Shown in pieces: positions 42,242 through 52,355 of a stretch of DNA of 64,000 bases (positions are counted from its first letter, which is position 1; each line of letters starts with the position of its first letter). Under the pieces are notes generated by a model. The model was not told the origin of the DNA, ran no database searches, and saw only the letters and a program-made list of their open reading frames with translations. Position numbers and translations under genes: made by a program. The DNA is from Pseudoalteromonas amylolytica (GTDB lineage Bacteria; Pseudomonadota; Gammaproteobacteria; Enterobacterales; Alteromonadaceae). The stretch spans positions 1 through 64,000 of the forward strand of contig NZ_MKJU01000007.1 in NCBI RefSeq assembly GCF_001854605.1, written 5' to 3'.

Positions 42242-43120
42242 TTACTTGTTGGTTGCACCATTGATGATATCCCCAACCGCTGCCTTAAAATCTCTGCTAT
42301 AGGCAATCCCCAACGGTTTTAGTCGTGAATCGGCTAATGCGCAGTTGTATGGGCGCGCCGCAGTTTGTGTCGGTTTACCTTGTGGAGTGAGTAGTTCGCT
42401 TGGGTAGCCTAAAATATCTGCCATCACGCAGGCCATGTCGAATTTTGTCATTGCTTGGCTATCTGAAATATGAAAAATCCCGCCGAGTGCTTCAGGTTGT
42501 ATGAGTAAGTCGCGCAATGTAAAGGCAATGTCTTCAACATGAGTTGGGTAGCGAATAGCCCAATTATCATGACTGGTCTGGTCATCTTGTTTGAGTTGGG
42601 TGGCGATAACAGTAACGGCGGATTCGTTTAGCGAGGTGACGTCACCATAGAGCACGGGGACACGAATAATGGTGTGTAAGGGTGACGCGTTAAGCACTGC
42701 CTGTTCCGCTTGTTGTTTGGTTTGACCATATAAGTTTAACGGGTTAGGTGTGGCCGATTCATAATATGGCGCATCTTGGCCATCAAACACATAGTCAGTA
42801 CTGATAAACAACAAACGGATATTGCGCTTTGCACACTCTTTGGCCAAAAACTCGCTAGCCGCAACGTTTAAAGCAATGGTTTGCTGTGGCGAATTTTCGC
42901 AAACATCGGGTTTTCGCTCGGCGGCGGCGTGAATTAACACCGTGGGCTTATGTAACTCTAAAAAGGTAATAACGGCCTGCTGATCTGCTAAATCTAGGGG
43001 TAAAATAGGCGCTGTAGCACGGCTAAATCCGGTGCCAACTACGGCAAATTCATGTTTGAGGGTTTTATATAGTGTGCGACCCAGCAGTCCTGTTGCACCG
43101 GTGATCATAACCTTTTGCAT
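42242..43120 (-). CDS. RmlD-like SDR family sugar-nucleotide or MAT-beta-like reductase
   Basis: A 292-residue extended SDR. The nucleotide-binding loop is ITGATGLLGRTLYKTL, STDYVFDG holds the catalytic neighbourhood, and YGQTKQQAEQ supplies YxxxK. The YVFDGQDAPYYESATPNPLNLYG block is shared by dTDP-4-dehydrorhamnose reductases and the MAT2B regulatory subunit. There is no rml cluster nearby, so dTDP-rhamnose synthesis is unlikely; another NADPH-dependent reductase role is possible. Substrate not assigned. Confidence 0.82.
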   Translation of the reverse strand: MQKVMITGATGLLGRTLYKTLKHEFAVVGTGFSRATAPILPLDLADQQAVITFLELHKPTVLIHAAAERKPDVCENSPQQTIALNVAASEFLAKECAKRNIRLLFISTDYVFDGQDAPYYESATPNPLNLYGQTKQQAEQAVLNASPLHTIIRVPVLYGDVTSLNESAVTVIATQLKQDDQTSHDNWAIRYPTHVEDIAFTLRDLLIQPEALGGIFHISDSQAMTKFDMACVMADILGYPSELLTPQGKPTQTAARPYNCALADSRLKPLGIAYSRDFKAAVGDIINGATNK

Positions 43121-43188
43121 AGCGGCTCTTCCTATTTATCCGATAGTGAGCCGCTAGCTTAACAAGATTAACTCATTGAAAAAACAAA

Positions 43189-44676
43189 TTATGACTGGCT
43201 TGGCTGTTGTTCATGCTCCCAGCTTTTTGATTTCAAACTCAGTAGCGCGATAATGATACCTACGCCAATACTGAATAAGCTGATCTGCAAGTACAGGTTG
43301 GGCATCTCTTCAACTTTGTTAGGGTCAAAGTTACCCGCTAACAAGCCTGAAATAATATTACCGATAGAGTAAGTGAGTACAAACACGCCCATCATCTGCC
43401 CTGCAAAGCGCTGTGGTGAGAGGCGGCTAACCGCACTGAGTGCAACAGGGCTTAAACATAACTCGCCCACCGTGTGTAAAAAGTACGTGGTGATCAACCA
43501 GTAAGGTGCTACTTTCAAGCCTTGTGCAGCGTATTGTGAAGCCATAAACATCACCAAAAAGCCACTGGCCATGATCACAAGACCAATTGCGCATTTGAGG
43601 TTGTATGATGGGGTGATCATGCGTTTGGCAAGGTTTATCCACAGCGCTGCGAAAAATGGCGATAGAATAATGATAAAGATGGCATTTGCTGATTGGAACC
43701 AAGCAGTTGGAATGCTAAAGGAGCCAACCATACGGTCGGTGTAGTCACGGGCAAACAAATTCAATGACGAACCAGCTTGTTCAAAGCCAGACCAAAAACA
43801 AGCTGAGGCAACACAGACAAAAAACAGCGCCCACATTTTCTTCTTTTCGTCTTCAGATAAGTTACCTTTAAAATAAATCAGCGCGTAGTAAGCAAAGAAA
43901 ATAACAGTAAAGGCAACTGCCACATACTGGGCTAAGATCACAGGGTTAATCACAATAACACCGGCGTAGGTAAGTGCGGTTATCGCTGCAACACCTAGCA
44001 ACAGTAGGGCGATTCCCATCCAGACCTTTTTAGCCTGTTCAGGCGCAAAGGGATTGGTTGGTGCATTGCCCACACCCTCAATATTGCCGATGGTTTTACG
44101 GTATTGGATAAGACCAACGGCCATACCCACCGCCGCCGCACCAAATGCGTAGTGCCAGCCCGCGTTTTCCATAAAGTAACCACAGACGTAGTAACCGATG
44201 ACTGAACCGATGTTAATGCCCATGTAGTAAATGGCATAGCCACTGTCACGACGTTCATCTTCTGAGTCATAGAGCTGACCGACCATGGCACTGATATTAG
44301 GCTTGAGTAAACCCGTACCTAGGGCCACAAAAATAAGGCCGATAAAGAAGGAATGTTCAGAGGGAATGGCCAGAATTATGTGGCCACACATAATGATGAT
44401 ACCACCATACCAGACGGTTTTTTGCCCCCCTAACAGACGGTCAGCAACCCAACCTCCCGGTAATCCGAGGAAATATACTGCACCGGTGTATAAACCATAG
44501 ATTGCGGCAGCTGAAGCTACAGTAAAGCCTAAGCCTTCCTGTTGTAAGCTGGCGGTCATAAATAAAACTAGTAGGGCACGCATACCGTAGTAACTCATGC
44601 GCTCCCACATTTCAGTGAAAAAGAGAGTTGAGAGGCCCTTTGGGTGACCAAAAAAGCCTGTATCCTGTGATGACAT
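43189..44676 (-). CDS. Proton-coupled oligopeptide transporter (POT/PTR2)
   Basis: A 495-residue inner-membrane MFS transporter with about 14 helices. Family signatures are the N-terminal FFTEMWERMSYYGMRALLVLFM, the LPGGWVADRLLGGQKTVWYG loop, GTGLLKPNISAMVGQLYD and the FWSGFEQAGSSLNLFARD segment in the second half. It imports di- and tripeptides with protons. Together with the large exoprotease in this window it suits a proteolytic lifestyle (inference). The subtype (DtpA, B or other) is not assigned. Confidence 0.95.
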   Translation of the reverse strand: MSSQDTGFFGHPKGLSTLFFTEMWERMSYYGMRALLVLFMTASLQQEGLGFTVASAAAIYGLYTGAVYFLGLPGGWVADRLLGGQKTVWYGGIIIMCGHIILAIPSEHSFFIGLIFVALGTGLLKPNISAMVGQLYDSEDERRDSGYAIYYMGINIGSVIGYYVCGYFMENAGWHYAFGAAAVGMAVGLIQYRKTIGNIEGVGNAPTNPFAPEQAKKVWMGIALLLLGVAAITALTYAGVIVINPVILAQYVAVAFTVIFFAYYALIYFKGNLSEDEKKKMWALFFVCVASACFWSGFEQAGSSLNLFARDYTDRMVGSFSIPTAWFQSANAIFIIILSPFFAALWINLAKRMITPSYNLKCAIGLVIMASGFLVMFMASQYAAQGLKVAPYWLITTYFLHTVGELCLSPVALSAVSRLSPQRFAGQMMGVFVLTYSIGNIISGLLAGNFDPNKVEEMPNLYLQISLFSIGVGIIIALLSLKSKSWEHEQQPSQS

Positions 44677-44774
44677 AGTTCACTTCCGTTATTATATTTC
44701 TCGTGTGAACCATTATTAGTACGTCAAACCATCACATATTGCAACCATCTCAGCTGAACCGGGTGGCGTATAAA

Positions 44775-45479
44775 TCAGCGAACAAGAATCCGTAACTGAT
44801 TGATATTATTTATTTCTATATCAGGTAGCCCCCGATAGTGATAGCGCGAGTCTTGATCATTCAGCCATACACTGTGACAGCCCGCCTCATTCGCGCCTTG
44901 GACATCGGTATCTAAGCTGTCGCCGATATGCAGAATGTTACTATGGTTTACGTTGAGTTGTTGCGCTGCAACGTCGAACATATCGCTATAGGGCTTTGCA
45001 CGGCCATCTTTACCGGCTTGGAGCACCAACGAGAAGATACCCGCAAGGTTGAATTTATCGACCTCTACATTGCCGTTGGTAATAGCAATGAGTGTGTAAT
45101 GTTGCTTTAGGTTGGCGAGCAATTCCAGTACCGATTCGCTCACAGTGATTTGGCTGCGAGCCAGAGCAAATGCCTCATAGGCTTGTTGCGCGTGAATACG
45201 TGCTTCCGATTCGTTGTAACCACAGGTGAGCATGCCTATATAAAGCGCTTGTTGTCGCCAGGCAGTTACATCATGCGTCAGTTCAGGAGTTGCCTGTGCG
45301 GCTTGGTTACGGCATTTCGTCCAAAACTGGGCGTCTTGTTTTGGCCATCGGGAGAGCTTTAGCAAATAGTTATGCTGCGCTTGTAGCGCTGAGCGAATGA
45401 TGGGGTGATTGTCGTACAGGGTGTCGTCTAAATCAAAGCTCAATACCTTCACTTTGTCTATCGCCCGATTAAACCTCAT
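44775..45479 (-). CDS. yigB: HAD-family phosphatase, YigB-like
   Basis: A 234-residue HAD hydrolase: motif I SFDLDDTLYDN (nucleophile Asp), motif II AITNGN, motif III with Lys in AGKDGRAKPYSDMF and motif IV ILHIGDSLDTDVQGANEAG. In E. coli YigB removes phosphate from FMN and other sugar phosphates. Its place directly after xerC is the same as in E. coli, which supports the assignment. Confidence 0.9.
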   Translation of the reverse strand: MRFNRAIDKVKVLSFDLDDTLYDNHPIIRSALQAQHNYLLKLSRWPKQDAQFWTKCRNQAAQATPELTHDVTAWRQQALYIGMLTCGYNESEARIHAQQAYEAFALARSQITVSESVLELLANLKQHYTLIAITNGNVEVDKFNLAGIFSLVLQAGKDGRAKPYSDMFDVAAQQLNVNHSNILHIGDSLDTDVQGANEAGCHSVWLNDQDSRYHYRGLPDIEINNINQLRILVR

Positions 45480-45517
45480 ATTGACTGCCTTTTTGATTTG
45501 AGTTGTTACACATAGTG

Positions 45518-46456
45518 TTAATGTTCATCAGAATTTGAACGGCGCTTTTTCGCTCTTGGGTGTGCTTTGTCGTATACCTTAGCGAGATGCTGAAAGTCGA
45601 CATGGGTATACACTTGCGTGGCTGACAGACTGGTATGCCCCAGCATCTCTTGAATCGCTCTTAAGTCACCACTGGACTCCAGCATGTGACTGGCAAAGGA
45701 GTGGCGTAACTTGTGAGGATGGATGGGCGTGCTAATACCTTGTTTTAGGCCCCATTCTTTCATGCGCTCACGTACGTGACGGATAGAAATACGTTGCTTA
45801 CGCTTACTTAAAAAAACCGCCACTTCACCTTCGTTGGCAAATTGTGTTCGCAGCGCTAACCAGCTCTCTAAAGCCTCGAGCGCCTTTCCTCCGACGGGGA
45901 TCACGCGCTCCTTATTGCCTTTACCCAGCACCCTAATTTCACCGTCGCGAATATCACCCAGATTGACATTTACTAATTCACTGATACGCAGGCCGCTTGA
46001 ATACATCAGCTCCATCATAGCCTTATCTCTGATTGCTAGGGCATCATCATCGCCAATAGATAGCAGTTGTGCCATTTGGTCCACATCGAGATTTTTAGGC
46101 AGCGGCTTGTCAAATTTGGGGCCTTTAATACCTTCACCTGGATTGGTGAAGGTACTGTGTGAGGTGTATTTCGCTTTTAGAAACTTGTAGAGGCTGCGAA
46201 TACAACTGAGTTTGAGGTTGATGCTGCGCGGGTTATATTGCTTAGTGCGCAAGTGCATACTAAAGCGGCGAATTTGCTCACTGCTGACGCTCAGCCAGTC
46301 ATTAGCGAGCGGTGAAAAATACTCCGCAGCCTGTAACAATTGTGTTTGATACTGGCTCAGTGTATGGGCCGAGTAACGTTTCTCATGGCGTAAATAGTCC
46401 ATAAAGTCAGCAATGGGTTGCTGCCACTGTTCGCTGAGGGCCTGTTGGTCTGCCAT
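45518..46456 (-). CDS. xerC: Tyrosine recombinase XerC
   Basis: A 312-residue site-specific recombinase that with XerD resolves chromosome dimers at dif. N-terminal SAM-like core-binding domain (residues 15-105), then the catalytic domain with all residues visible: Arg in SSGLRISELVNV, Lys in LGKGNKERVIPV, HxxR in HPHKLRHSFASH, His in LGHTSLSATQ and nucleophile Tyr in VYTHVDF. It lies 8 bases after the DUF484 gene. Confidence 0.96.
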   Translation of the reverse strand: MADQQALSEQWQQPIADFMDYLRHEKRYSAHTLSQYQTQLLQAAEYFSPLANDWLSVSSEQIRRFSMHLRTKQYNPRSINLKLSCIRSLYKFLKAKYTSHSTFTNPGEGIKGPKFDKPLPKNLDVDQMAQLLSIGDDDALAIRDKAMMELMYSSGLRISELVNVNLGDIRDGEIRVLGKGNKERVIPVGGKALEALESWLALRTQFANEGEVAVFLSKRKQRISIRHVRERMKEWGLKQGISTPIHPHKLRHSFASHMLESSGDLRAIQEMLGHTSLSATQVYTHVDFQHLAKVYDKAHPRAKKRRSNSDEH

Positions 46457-46464
46457 TTTTTGCC

Positions 46465-47091
46465 TTAAGCCAGAGCGCTTAAGCGTACCTGCAAGGTTGT
46501 GACAAACTCTTGCATAAATAAAATGTCATTGGTTGGCGAGAAGTGCTCAGCATGGTCACTGGCAAACGCCAAGATGGCTTGGGGCTTGTCACGGTTACCA
46601 ATTAAATAAAGCGCCACTGAGCGTACTTCATCATTATCTGGCCACAACTGTTGTTGCTCCTGTTTCGATAAACGGCCAAGATAAACACCATTATTGAGTA
46701 AGCGAGCGTTTACTAATTGGCTGAATCTTGTGTCATATGGGAGCAATTGACAGCTCATGATATTTGCTGGGCGGCTTAAGGTATCAGCAAGCGCTATGGC
46801 AAGCTCATCAAAGCTCGTGCAGTGCCACAGCTGTCTTTGGCATTCACTGAGTAATTTGAATATCTGTTCGTTTTCTAAAGCGCTGTGAGACATGCCCTGT
46901 AGCTGTTGTTTGAGCTGTTGATTGTGCTCTCTGAGTAAGCGTTGCTGCTGCAGTGCCAGGTTGGGTAAGCCTTGACTCTTACCATGTAGATCCATTTCCA
47001 ACAACACATAGGGATGATTGAGTAAAAAATCCGGGTGGCGGCTTAAGTAATCACAGATTGATTGCTCATCAAGGTTTGTTTTTGTACTCAT
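46465..47091 (-). CDS. yigA: DUF484 family protein (YigA)
   Basis: A 208-residue GAF-like protein of the DUF484 family. SICDYLSRHPDFLLNHPYVLLEMDL is the conserved N-terminus (seen in nearly all members), then a coiled-coil Gln/Leu-rich stretch and a GAF-like part with GVYLGRLSKQEQQQLWP and SVALYLIGN. Its role is unknown. It lies between dapF and xerC, as in E. coli. Confidence 0.93.
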   Translation of the reverse strand: MSTKTNLDEQSICDYLSRHPDFLLNHPYVLLEMDLHGKSQGLPNLALQQQRLLREHNQQLKQQLQGMSHSALENEQIFKLLSECQRQLWHCTSFDELAIALADTLSRPANIMSCQLLPYDTRFSQLVNARLLNNGVYLGRLSKQEQQQLWPDNDEVRSVALYLIGNRDKPQAILAFASDHAEHFSPTNDILFMQEFVTTLQVRLSALA

Positions 47092-47108
47092 GATATACCC
47101 CAGTATTG

Positions 47109-47939
47109 TTACAACGAGATCTGTCCATCAAATACATGCTCAGCGGGTCCGGTCATTTTGACGCTGTGCCCTTCGCCCTGCCAACGAACTTGCAAACTAC
47201 CACCGGGCAGATCAACTCGAACCGTATTGGCTAGTTTCTTTTGCATAATGCCCACCACCACGGCGGCACAAGCGCCGCTGCCACAGGCTAAGGTTTCTTG
47301 TGCACCACGCTCCCATACTCTGAGCTTAATATGTTCAGGGTTAAGGATTTGCATAAAACCAATGTTAGCACGCTCAGGAAATCGCTCATGTGTTTCCAAA
47401 AGCGATCCTAAGATTTCCACGTCGGCAGTTTCAATGTCATCCACTTCAAGAACACAATGCGGATTACCCATCGAGACCACGCCGCAAAATACCGTATGTT
47501 CCTGCGCGCGCATAATGTAAGTTAGCTCAGGCTTACTGGCTTTGAACGGAATACTGGCCGGCGCAAACTGTGGATGTCCCATATTGACGGTCACCTGACC
47601 ATCTTTTTCTGAATAAAGCGTAATATTGCCCGATTTAGTCGAAACGGATACCTTGTGGCGATTAGTGAGCCCTTTCATACGCACAAAGCGTGCAAAACAG
47701 CGCGCACCGTTACCACACTGTTCAACTTCACTGCCATCGGAATTAAAAATACGATAATGAAAATCAAGTTCAGGCGAGTAGGGCGCTTCAACCATGAGTA
47801 GTTGGTCAAAGCCTACACCAAAGTTTCTATCTGCGAGTTTCTTAATTTGATCACGGGACAAAAATACATTCTGGGTGATGTTATCGACCACCATAAAATC
47901 ATTGCCCAAGCCATGCATTTTTGAAAAATTTACAAACAT
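47109..47939 (-). CDS. dapF: Diaminopimelate epimerase
   Basis: Interconverts LL- and meso-diaminopimelate for lysine and peptidoglycan. The 276-residue protein has both catalytic cysteines: one in [17 protein letters not shown] and the other in [27 protein letters not shown] is the N-terminal signature. It is 66 bases after lysA and 17 bases before the DUF484 gene. Confidence 0.98.
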   Translation of the reverse strand: MFVNFSKMHGLGNDFMVVDNITQNVFLSRDQIKKLADRNFGVGFDQLLMVEAPYSPELDFHYRIFNSDGSEVEQCGNGARCFARFVRMKGLTNRHKVSVSTKSGNITLYSEKDGQVTVNMGHPQFAPASIPFKASKPELTYIMRAQEHTVFCGVVSMGNPHCVLEVDDIETADVEILGSLLETHERFPERANIGFMQILNPEHIKLRVWERGAQETLACGSGACAAVVVGIMQKKLANTVRVDLPGGSLQVRWQGEGHSVKMTGPAEHVFDGQISL

Positions 47940-48005
47940 AATGTCTTAATAAAACTCCTGATGAGTTAACTTTGCCATGCAAGGGGCACCGCTGTCATTA
48001 ATAAA

Positions 48006-49259
48006 TTAAGGTAATAAATGTTCGCCCTGCCAAAGCGAAGATAACGTTTCTCTTTGGCGCACAAGGTGGCACGTATCACCGTCTACCATAAGCTCGGCAA
48101 CCCGTGGGCGTGAATTATAATTGGAGCTCATGGTAAAACCATAAGCCCCCGCACTGCGCTGCGCTAGCAAATCGCCCTCTTGAATCGCCAGAGGTCGATT
48201 CTTACCAAGAAAGTCACCCGTTTCACATACCGGCCCTACCACATCGTAGTTATGTGTGGGCGTGCCATCATCACGAGGGTTAATTGCAATAATATTTTGC
48301 CAAGCTTGGTACAGTGATGGGCGCAGCATGTCGTTCATACCTGCATCCACAATGGCAAAGTGTTTACCCTGTGAGCATTTTAAGTATTCAACTTTGGTGA
48401 CTAAAATTCCGGCATTGGCGGCAATGGCGCGACCTGGCTCAAATACTAACTCAAGCGTAGGATAGGCGCTGAGCTTTGCTTTCACCTCTGCAGCATAGGC
48501 GCTTGGGTGAGGCGGTTTCTCACTGTCATAAGGTACCCCTAAGCCACCGCCAATGTCTAAGTGGTGTAACTCTATGCCAGCAGTTTTGAGCTGTTCAACT
48601 AATGCCAATACCTTATCGAGTGCCGCTAAAAACGGTTCTATTTCCGTCAGTTGTGAACCAATATGAAAATCAACGCCCACCACTTCGATGCCAGGCAGAG
48701 CATAGGCTAATTGATACACTTCAAAGGCTTGTTTGATATCGATGCCAAATTTGTTTTCTTTCAATCCGGTAGAAATATAAGGATGTGTTTTAGCATCGAT
48801 ATCCGGATTAACACGTATCGAAATACGTGCTGTGGTGCTCATTTCATTGGCGACTTGGCTGATACGCTTTAATTCAGCGCTGGACTCAACGTTAAAGCAC
48901 TTGATGTTATGAGACAGTGCATAGGCGATTTCATCGGCGGTTTTCGCCACGCCAGAGAAGACAACTTTACTCGGGTCGCCTTTGGCTTCTAATACACGCG
49001 CTAACTCACCTTTAGAAACGATATCAAAGCCTGCCCCTAAACGGGCGAGCACGTTTAGCACCGCGATGTTGGAGTTCGCTTTGACGGCATAACAGACCAA
49101 GTGAGGGTGGCCTGCGGCTGCGTCGGTAAATGCGTGGTAATGCCGCTCTAATGTTTTGCGAGAATACACATAGCATGGAGTGCCATACTGGTTAGCGATA
49201 TCCGTAACGGATACATCCTCTGCAAACAGCTGTTGTGCTTTGTATTGAAAAAAATCCAT
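48006..49259 (-). CDS. lysA: Diaminopimelate decarboxylase
   Basis: Last step of lysine synthesis: meso-diaminopimelate to lysine. The 417-residue PLP enzyme has the Schiff-base lysine in CYAVKANSN, GGGLGVPYDSEKPP, VFEPGRAI and the active-site CETGDFLGKNR. Fold type III with a C-terminal beta domain is complete. It starts at the base after the lptM stop, so the two genes abut. Confidence 0.98.
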   Translation of the reverse strand: MDFFQYKAQQLFAEDVSVTDIANQYGTPCYVYSRKTLERHYHAFTDAAAGHPHLVCYAVKANSNIAVLNVLARLGAGFDIVSKGELARVLEAKGDPSKVVFSGVAKTADEIAYALSHNIKCFNVESSAELKRISQVANEMSTTARISIRVNPDIDAKTHPYISTGLKENKFGIDIKQAFEVYQLAYALPGIEVVGVDFHIGSQLTEIEPFLAALDKVLALVEQLKTAGIELHHLDIGGGLGVPYDSEKPPHPSAYAAEVKAKLSAYPTLELVFEPGRAIAANAGILVTKVEYLKCSQGKHFAIVDAGMNDMLRPSLYQAWQNIIAINPRDDGTPTHNYDVVGPVCETGDFLGKNRPLAIQEGDLLAQRSAGAYGFTMSSNYNSRPRVAELMVDGDTCHLVRQRETLSSLWQGEHLLP

Positions 49260-49454
49260 CTAACCTTCCTGTTGTTTCTTGAGCGCATCTTTTTTTTGCT
49301 TGGTATTAGCATCTGATGCTTTGGGTGTTTGGTTAGTGCTCTTAGGTTGCTGCTCGGGTAAATATAGTGGCCCGCTTTGTCCACAGCCTACTAAGATAAG
49401 CGTAGTGAAGATTAACAAAAATAATAAGCCAGATTGAGAGAGTGTCGCTTTCAT
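49260..49454 (-). CDS. lptM: LptM (YifL-type) lipoprotein
   Basis: A 64-residue outer-membrane lipoprotein: hydrophobic signal (LLFLLIFTTLILVGC), lipidated Cys24 followed by GQSGPLYLPE, the conserved CG-x-x-GPLY-x-P core of LptM. The rest is Gln/Lys-rich and disordered. In E. coli LptM helps oxidative maturation of the LPS translocon LptD. Its position before lysA and dapF matches other gammaproteobacteria. Confidence 0.88.
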   Translation of the reverse strand: MKATLSQSGLLFLLIFTTLILVGCGQSGPLYLPEQQPKSTNQTPKASDANTKQKKDALKKQQEG

Positions 49455-49576
49455 TAGATTAATGATGTCAGTGCCTTTATAATCGCAGAGTAACAGAATT
49501 CGTAAAAAAAGCAGCTATTGAAACGAGTATTTTCATGCTTGAATAGCTAAAACTTTGTACAAATGAGGGATATCAT

Positions 49577-49897
49577 ATGACTGATTCCGAGTACCATGAG
49601 TTGGCTGATGCCTTAATGCTTACCATAGAAGAACAAATTGATGACTGTGACGCCGATTTAGACTATGAGTCTGCGGCCGGCATTTTAGAGATCATTTTCG
49701 CTGATAAGAGCAAAATAGTGATCAACAAACAAGCCCCGTTGCATCAAGTGTGGGTTGCGACCAAATTTAATGGCCATCACTTTGAACTTCATGAAGATAA
49801 GTGGATAGACAACCGTTCTGGTGCTGAGTTCTGGCAATTTATGTGTGATGCGGCAACGCGTCAGGCCGGTTCCCAAATCAAATGGCAGCATGACTGA
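49577..49897 (+). CDS. cyaY: Frataxin homologue CyaY
   Basis: A 106-residue iron-binding protein that tunes iron-sulfur cluster assembly at IscS. The acidic ridge is in helix 1 ([13 protein letters not shown]), and the strands carry [18 protein letters not shown] and a [15 protein letters not shown] stretch. It is divergent from lptM, as in E. coli and related species. A GAGGGA site precedes the ATG. Its stop overlaps the next start by one base. Confidence 0.95.
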   Translation: MTDSEYHELADALMLTIEEQIDDCDADLDYESAAGILEIIFADKSKIVINKQAPLHQVWVATKFNGHHFELHEDKWIDNRSGAEFWQFMCDAATRQAGSQIKWQHD

Positions 49898-50550
49898 TGT
49901 TACAGTATGTAGAATACGCTGCCAAAGGTCAGCACAAAGCAAGCGTCATTTGGCTACACGGGTTAGGTGATTCAGGCGAAGGATTTTTACCTATTGCGCC
50001 TGAGCTAGATTTACCAGATGAACTCGGTGTTAGATTTATTTTTCCTCATGCGCCTGAGCAGGCCGTCACCATCAATGGTGGCATGGTGATGCGCGCTTGG
50101 TATGACATCAAAACAATGGACCTTGATAATCGGGCAGATGAAACGGGGGTCAGAGAATCTGCTGAGGCAGTTGCGGCATTAATACAAGGCGAACTAGATA
50201 AAGGGATTGCCCCTGAGCGCATCATTTTGGCTGGCTTTTCACAAGGTGGAGTGATTGCTTTACATGTGGCACCTAGACTTGAATACAAGCTCGGCGGGGT
50301 GATGGCGTTGTCTACCTACATGTGCGTGCCGCAAAAGCTTGCTGCTGAGGCCAAGCAAAGTGAGTTAAACATCTTTATGGCACACGGCAGTCAGGACCCA
50401 GTTGTCGCGATGTCAGCTGGGCAACAAGCTTATAGCGTCTTGCACAAACAGGGTTATCAGGTAAGCTGGCAAGACTACCCGATGGCTCATCAGGTGTGCT
50501 ACGAAGAACTTATTGCGATCCGTCAATGGTTGATCGCAACACTGTCTTAA
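49897..50550 (+). CDS. Carboxylesterase/phospholipase-type alpha/beta hydrolase
   Basis: A 217-residue cytosolic alpha/beta hydrolase of the carboxylesterase 2 / acyl-protein thioesterase type: VIWLHGLGDSGEGF (oxyanion), nucleophile Ser in GFSQGGVIAL, Asp in HGSQDPVV and His in YPMAHQV. Substrate range is probably short acyl esters. It overlaps cyaY by one base (TGATG) and is followed by a DUF2914 gene after 15 bases, so it is co-transcribed. Confidence 0.93.
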   Translation: MLQYVEYAAKGQHKASVIWLHGLGDSGEGFLPIAPELDLPDELGVRFIFPHAPEQAVTINGGMVMRAWYDIKTMDLDNRADETGVRESAEAVAALIQGELDKGIAPERIILAGFSQGGVIALHVAPRLEYKLGGVMALSTYMCVPQKLAAEAKQSELNIFMAHGSQDPVVAMSAGQQAYSVLHKQGYQVSWQDYPMAHQVCYEELIAIRQWLIATLS

Positions 50551-50565
50551 TTAGGAGCTGCAACA

Positions 50566-51399
50566 ATGACACAAAGGATCGTTATAAAAACTGCGGTGAG
50601 CAAAGTACCACAAGCAAGCACTGAGGTAAGTTATCAGTGGCACTGGCGACGTATATTTGCAGCGTCGAGTGCGGTGTTGTTGTTCGCAGCGGCCCTTGTC
50701 TATGGCTTACTTAACTCGGTCAATGCCATTGAAATGACAACCATGGATAGCCAATCGCAGTCTTTAGTGGATAGTGAGGCTGCATTAGTTGCTGACAGTG
50801 AGCAGGTTGACACCATTAGCGCTCCAAGCGATGTGTCAACAGATCAAGACGTGGAATCCGTTACTACGCAGGAACTCGTTTTGGCATCAGATAACGTGCG
50901 TGAAGCAGAATCGGTAGAGGCAACTGACGTAGTGACTGACGATGGTATCAACGAGCTAGAGTCGGTGCTGTCGCAGCAGCCAGACAATGAAATTGAAACG
51001 GCCAATGCCTTCGCAGAGGATGCCAATATCACTAATGTTGCTCTGGGGGCACAGATAGACAGTAATCTGGTTAGTCGAGCAGTACTGACTACCGGCATTG
51101 CAGATAGAGAACCCATCGACGTACTTAAAGAACACCTTGAGCAAACAGATTTTACTGAGAAGCTGTTTTTCTTTACAGAAATAAACAATATGCAAGGGCA
51201 AACGGTGCAGCACTTGTGGTTTCACCAAGACCAGCTAATGGCTGAGATCCCGTTGCAAATCAGTGCTATTCGTTTTCGTACGTATTCAAGTAAAAATATC
51301 ATGCCAAGCCAAACTGGCCCTTGGCGCGTGGAAGTTGTGACCGAGCAAGGTCAGCTACTTGCGCAAAAATCTTTTCGAATTTTATCAGAGGCCGATTAA
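50566..51399 (+). CDS. DUF2914 membrane-anchored protein
   Basis: A 277-residue protein with one membrane helix near residue 37 ([20 protein letters not shown]) and a long acidic, Ser/Glu/Asp-rich linker (60-175) ahead of a C-terminal DUF2914 beta domain (195-275), with [20 protein letters not shown] and [14 protein letters not shown]. The domain lies in the periplasm. Function unknown. It sits between the esterase and hemC genes; its stop is 20 bases before the hemC start. Confidence 0.87.
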   Translation: MTQRIVIKTAVSKVPQASTEVSYQWHWRRIFAASSAVLLFAAALVYGLLNSVNAIEMTTMDSQSQSLVDSEAALVADSEQVDTISAPSDVSTDQDVESVTTQELVLASDNVREAESVEATDVVTDDGINELESVLSQQPDNEIETANAFAEDANITNVALGAQIDSNLVSRAVLTTGIADREPIDVLKEHLEQTDFTEKLFFFTEINNMQGQTVQHLWFHQDQLMAEIPLQISAIRFRTYSSKNIMPSQTGPWRVEVVTEQGQLLAQKSFRILSEAD

Positions 51400-51419
51400 A
51401 GGTCTATCAAAGGTTGACT

Positions 51420-52355
51420 ATGACACAACAACATACCCTACGAATTGCAACAAGAAAAAGTGCTTTGGCGCTGTGGCAAGCGGAATTTGTTAAAGCACAA
51501 CTGATGCACTTTCACCCAGAACTCAAGGTAGAGTTGGTGCCCATGTCCACACAAGGGGACATTATTCTTGATACGCCTTTGGCTAAAATTGGTGGCAAAG
51601 GGTTGTTTGTAAAAGAACTCGAGCAAGCAATGTTAGACGGCCGTGCTGATATTGCCGTGCACTCTATGAAAGACGTACCCGTTGAGTTTCCAGAGGGCTT
51701 AGAGCTGTACACCATTTGTGAGCGTGAAGACCCACGAGACGCATTTGTGTCAAATAGCTATAAGCAATTAAGTGACTTACCTCAAGGGGCGGTGGTTGGT
51801 ACCTCAAGCTTGCGTCGTCAATGTCAAATTCGCGCATTGCGCCCAGACCTAGACATCCGTGATTTACGCGGCAACGTTAATACTCGCTTAGCGAAATTAG
51901 ACAATGGTGACTATGACGCCATTATTCTTGCGGCTGCAGGTTTGCTACGTTTGGAAATGTCTGAGCGCATCGCAAGTTATATTGAGCCAGAGCTGTCTTT
52001 ACCTGCTAATGGGCAAGGCGCGGTAGGGATTGAATGTCGCAGTGATGATACGTTAACTAAGAGTCTGTTAGCGCCACTGGAGCATGCAGAAACGCGAATT
52101 CGAGTTCTCGCCGAGCGTGCCATGAACCGTCGCTTGGAGGGAGGCTGTCAGGTGCCTATCGGTGCTTACGCACAAGTTAGTGGTGATCAGGTGCAACTAA
52201 GAGGGTTGGTGGGCGCTGTTGATGGCAGCGAAATTTTACGTGCTCAAGTGTCAGGCCGTAGTGAGGACGCAGAGCAATTAGGGATTGAATTGGCTGAGCA
52301 ATTATTAGCACAAGGTGCAGATAAAATCCTCGCCGAGGTTTATAAAGGCGCTTAA
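51420..52355 (+). CDS. hemC: Hydroxymethylbilane synthase
   Basis: Condenses four porphobilinogen to hydroxymethylbilane. The 311-residue protein has [18 protein letters not shown], the HSMKDVP motif, [18 protein letters not shown] and the dipyrromethane cofactor Cys in [17 protein letters not shown] 51420 has AAAGG upstream; the frame is open farther upstream, but that part lacks family similarity. It opens the hemC-hemDX-hemY operon. Confidence 0.97.
   Translation: MTQQHTLRIATRKSALALWQAEFVKAQLMHFHPELKVELVPMSTQGDIILDTPLAKIGGKGLFVKELEQAMLDGRADIAVHSMKDVPVEFPEGLELYTICEREDPRDAFVSNSYKQLSDLPQGAVVGTSSLRRQCQIRALRPDLDIRDLRGNVNTRLAKLDNGDYDAIILAAAGLLRLEMSERIASYIEPELSLPANGQGAVGIECRSDDTLTKSLLAPLEHAETRIRVLAERAMNRRLEGGCQVPIGAYAQVSGDQVQLRGLVGAVDGSEILRAQVSGRSEDAEQLGIELAEQLLAQGADKILAEVYKGA

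Noticed and set aside
45834..46190. Plus-strand frame antisense to xerC
   Set aside because: All XerC catalytic motifs are on the minus strand; the plus frame is a shadow.
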